Source of the DNA: Rhabdornis inornatus
Lineage: Eukaryota; Chordata; Aves; Passeriformes; Rhabdornithidae
NCBI GenBank assembly: GCA_013397075.1
Contig: VWZS01004377.1
Location: 17,228 to 81,227, forward strand
Length of the DNA: 64,000 nt
Direction: 5' to 3'
In this document: positions 63,741 to 64,000 of the stretch, one piece after another
Layout of the letters: each line of letters starts with the position of its first letter
Numbering within the stretch: position 1 is the stretch's first letter
Made by a program: the position numbers and the translations under genes
Notes under the pieces: model-generated
What the model was told of the DNA's origin: nothing
Databases searched by the model: none
Seen by the model: the letters and a program-made list of their open reading frames with translations, nothing else

Positions 63741-64000
63741 TTTTTAGGACTGAATGACTTGAGAAAACTCACAGTGTTTAAACCACTGCACACAAATAAA
63801 TCACTGAGCTGTCTTCTCTTTCCCAACTCATTATATACAAATGTAATTTTTTAAAGAGAAAATCTCATCAGCCCAAGGATTCAGTGACTTAGAAACCATT
63901 TACAAGTGGTAAAAACTGACCCAATGTCTGTTTCTCCCAAAGCCAGCCCCTGGCAGCACTGCAGCATCCCTGCACTCCACGTCTGTGTGACAGCTTATTC

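Noticed and set aside
1..64000. CRISPR arrays, bacterial operons, ribosome binding sites, insertion sequences
   Set aside because: The sequence has CR1 LINEs, an ERV LTR and CpG depletion, so it is vertebrate nuclear DNA; tandem arrays here lack spacer structure.

Overview
This window reads as non-coding nuclear DNA of a bird. The evidence is seven decayed CR1 LINE fragments in both orientations, a retroviral-type solo LTR, low overall repeat density, general CpG depletion, moderate GC and many short mononucleotide runs. No Alu, L1, B1/B2 or plant or fungal repeats were seen. Assignment to birds rather than another sauropsid is an inference; assignment to a vertebrate is firm.

I found no protein-coding gene, rRNA, tRNA or recognisable small RNA. 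The open frames present are short, lie in every frame and on both strands, and match no family I recognise. The two longest frames, apart from the one at 34709-35368, are open because tandem repeats with units divisible by three happen to lack stops (37.8-38.1 kb and 59.6-59.8 kb). The window is best described as an intergenic stretch or the inside of a very long intron. Exons shorter than about 100 bp could be missed by eye.

Layout. 0-6 kb: unique sequence with a two-copy 67-bp repeat at the left end. 6.1-6.3 kb: 40-bp minisatellite. 7.1-8.2 kb: purine tract with a GC box, a conserved-looking block, and two minus-strand CR1 pieces. 13.3-14.3 kb: CAAA-rich simple repeat, an internally deleted plus-strand CR1 and a CA/TA microsatellite. 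19.6-19.95 kb: minus-strand solo LTR. 22.5-22.7 kb: 50/44-bp minisatellite. 25.0-25.3 kb: AT-rich homeodomain-motif block. 36.0-36.3 kb: 37/47-bp minisatellite. 37.5-38.1 kb: plus-strand CR1 3' end, then a higher-order minisatellite with an undetermined base. 46.6-46.9 kb: AT-rich block. 48.5-49.0 kb: the most CpG-rich unique stretch. 53.2-53.5 kb: block that keeps CpGs and looks conserved. 54.2 and 56.2-56.6 kb: minus-strand CR1 copies. 59.6-59.8 kb: 18-bp minisatellite. 62.4-62.6 kb: plus-strand CR1. 63.4-63.7 kb: another conserved-looking block.

The functional content, if any, is probably regulatory: several non-repetitive blocks have clusters of homeodomain or octamer-like motifs or retained CpGs, as vertebrate conserved non-coding elements do. 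That is pattern-based inference, and only a multi-species alignment could confirm it. I did not find a previously undescribed biological system. The most distinctive structures are six GC-rich minisatellites spread over 60 kb, one with a clean 141-bp higher-order period.
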